The notes under the pieces were generated by a model. It ran no database searches and had not been told where the DNA came from. It saw nothing but the letters and a program-made list of their open reading frames with translations. The translations under genes were made by a program, and so were the position numbers. Of a stretch of DNA of 64,000 nucleotides, positions 63,263 to 64,000 are shown piece by piece. Position 1 is the stretch's first letter. Every line of letters starts with the position of its first letter. This DNA comes from Anaeromicropila herbilytica. Lineage in GTDB: Bacteria > Bacillota > Clostridia > Lachnospirales > Lachnospiraceae. Where the stretch lies: contig NZ_AP024169.1 of the NCBI RefSeq assembly GCF_016591975.1, positions 3,945,001 through 4,009,000 on the forward strand, given 5' to 3'.

Positions 63263-64000
63263 TTATTTAGTTTCCATAATGTATTGATTTAAAATTGATT
63301 CAAGAAGTTCTTGTCTTCCTGATACATTTGGAGTAATACCGTTATTAAGTGCATAAGCTTCTAATTCTTTGAATCCTACTTTACCTTCAACGATATCTTT
63401 ACCAATACCTTCTTTGTAACTTGCATATCTATTTTCAATAAAGTTAATGAATACTTTATCTTCGATTAATTTTGCTGCTACTTTAAGACCTCTTGCAAAT
63501 GTATCCATACCAGCTATGTAAGAATAGAATAAATCACTTTCTTCAAATGATCCACGTCTTACTTTAGAGTCAAAGTTTAATCCACCTTTTGTTAATCCAC
63601 CAGCAAGTAGGATTTCATACATTGCTAATGTAGTATCATATACGTTTGTTGGGAATTGATCTGTATCCCATCCTAACATTGGATCACCTTGGTTGGCATC
63701 AACACTACCAAGAACACCATTGATACGGCATTGATTTAATTCATGTTGGAATGTATGTTGAGCTAAAGTAGCATGGTTTGCTTCAATGTTCATCTTGAAG
63801 TAATCTTGTAAATCATATTTTCTTAAGAATGCTAATACAGTAGCTGTATCAAAATCATATTGATGTTTTGTTGGTTCCTTTGGTTTTGGCTCGATTAAGA
63901 ATTGTCCTGTGAATCCGATTTCTTTTGCATATTCAACAGCCATTCTCATTAATCTAGCAAGATTATCTAGTTCTAAACCAGTATCTGTGTTAAGTAAAGT
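63263..64000 (-). CDS. xylA: Xylose isomerase, C-terminal part
   Basis: The frame runs off the right edge, so only the last 245 residues of an enzyme of about 440 are present. It begins within TLLNTDTGLELDNLARLMRM and continues FTGQFLIEPKPKEPTKHQYD, with the metal-binding Glu and His residues. NIEANHATLAQHTFQHELNQ and GSVDANQGDPMLGWDTDQFP (more metal ligands) follow, and the end is SGRQELLESILNQYIME. It interconverts D-xylose and D-xylulose in the cytosol. It is upstream of xylB. Sequences of this group are used as models for clostridial xylose isomerase. Confidence 0.95.
   Translation of the reverse strand, partial: TLLNTDTGLELDNLARLMRMAVEYAKEIGFTGQFLIEPKPKEPTKHQYDFDTATVLAFLRKYDLQDYFKMNIEANHATLAQHTFQHELNQCRINGVLGSVDANQGDPMLGWDTDQFPTNVYDTTLAMYEILLAGGLTKGGLNFDSKVRRGSFEESDLFYSYIAGMDTFARGLKVAAKLIEDKVFINFIENRYASYKEGIGKDIVEGKVGFKELEAYALNNGITPNVSGRQELLESILNQYIMETK

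Overview
This window looks like chromosomal DNA of a low-GC, spore-forming, plant-polysaccharide-degrading Clostridia species. Gene content resembles Lachnospiraceae such as Lachnoclostridium (Clostridium) phytofermentans; that name is an inference from gene families and was not searched. Signs are the AT-rich base composition, strong AGGAGG-type ribosome binding sites, a fructose PTS with HPr and enzyme I, phosphorolytic sugar enzymes (GH130, GH94), an ABC-importer locus for mannan oligosaccharides, xylose genes, and proteins that look like spore-surface components.

Layout. 1-1490: a partial membrane protein at the left edge and the wreck of an integrated element (ImmA/IrrE start fused to a frameshifted tyrosine recombinase). 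1567-3287: a GGGtGRT protein and its IscU/NifU-like partner. 4024-7443: a DUF3810 membrane metallopeptidase-like protein and three small collagen/BclA-like surface proteins, each followed by its own terminator. 7571-20444: a mannan oligosaccharide locus with a CE17-like acetylesterase, mannosylglucose phosphorylase, cellobiose 2-epimerase, ABC importer, AraC regulator and two GH36 alpha-galactosidases. 20799-23451: a hexapeptide-repeat protein and glmS. 23929-31320: an orphan RsgI-like protein, a DUF445 protein and a MoxR / DUF58 / transglutaminase operon. 31577-37799: topB, a DegV protein, a 49-residue membrane protein, glyA and an Mrr-like nuclease with a zinc finger. 38018-39465: a complete ISL3-type insertion sequence. 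39540-48143: two soluble PocR chemoreceptors, ptsI-ptsH and fruA-fruK-fruR. 48603-61273: a putative spore protein, a glycogen-debranching-type enzyme, a GH94 phosphorylase, an Ig-like surface protein, Hsp33, a methyltransferase and a GNAT acetyltransferase. 61657-64000: xylB and the C-terminal part of xylA.

How the genes fit together. The 7571-20444 block reads as a pathway: imported galactosylated and acetylated manno-oligosaccharides lose galactose (GH36) and acetyl groups (SGNH esterase), beta-1,4-mannobiose is epimerised to mannosylglucose, and GH130 phosphorolysis gives mannose 1-phosphate and glucose. Fructose enters by the PTS and becomes fructose 1,6-bisphosphate through FruK; xylose enters through XylA and XylB.

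The most unusual signal is outside genes. Several intergenic gaps hold very long imperfect palindromes of about 120-265 bp. Two copies of one family (36703-36968 and 49754-50008) differ by paired substitutions that keep base pairing. Four elements of otherwise different sequence share a short motif, ACTCR-N3/4-CGYTCA, in which R and Y change together. This is the best candidate here for something undescribed. Other points of note are an HPr with Arg instead of Ser at position 46, an IS whose true right end (supported by an 8-bp duplication) lies beyond an internal copy of the left end, and tandem minisatellites expanded inside or beside coding genes.
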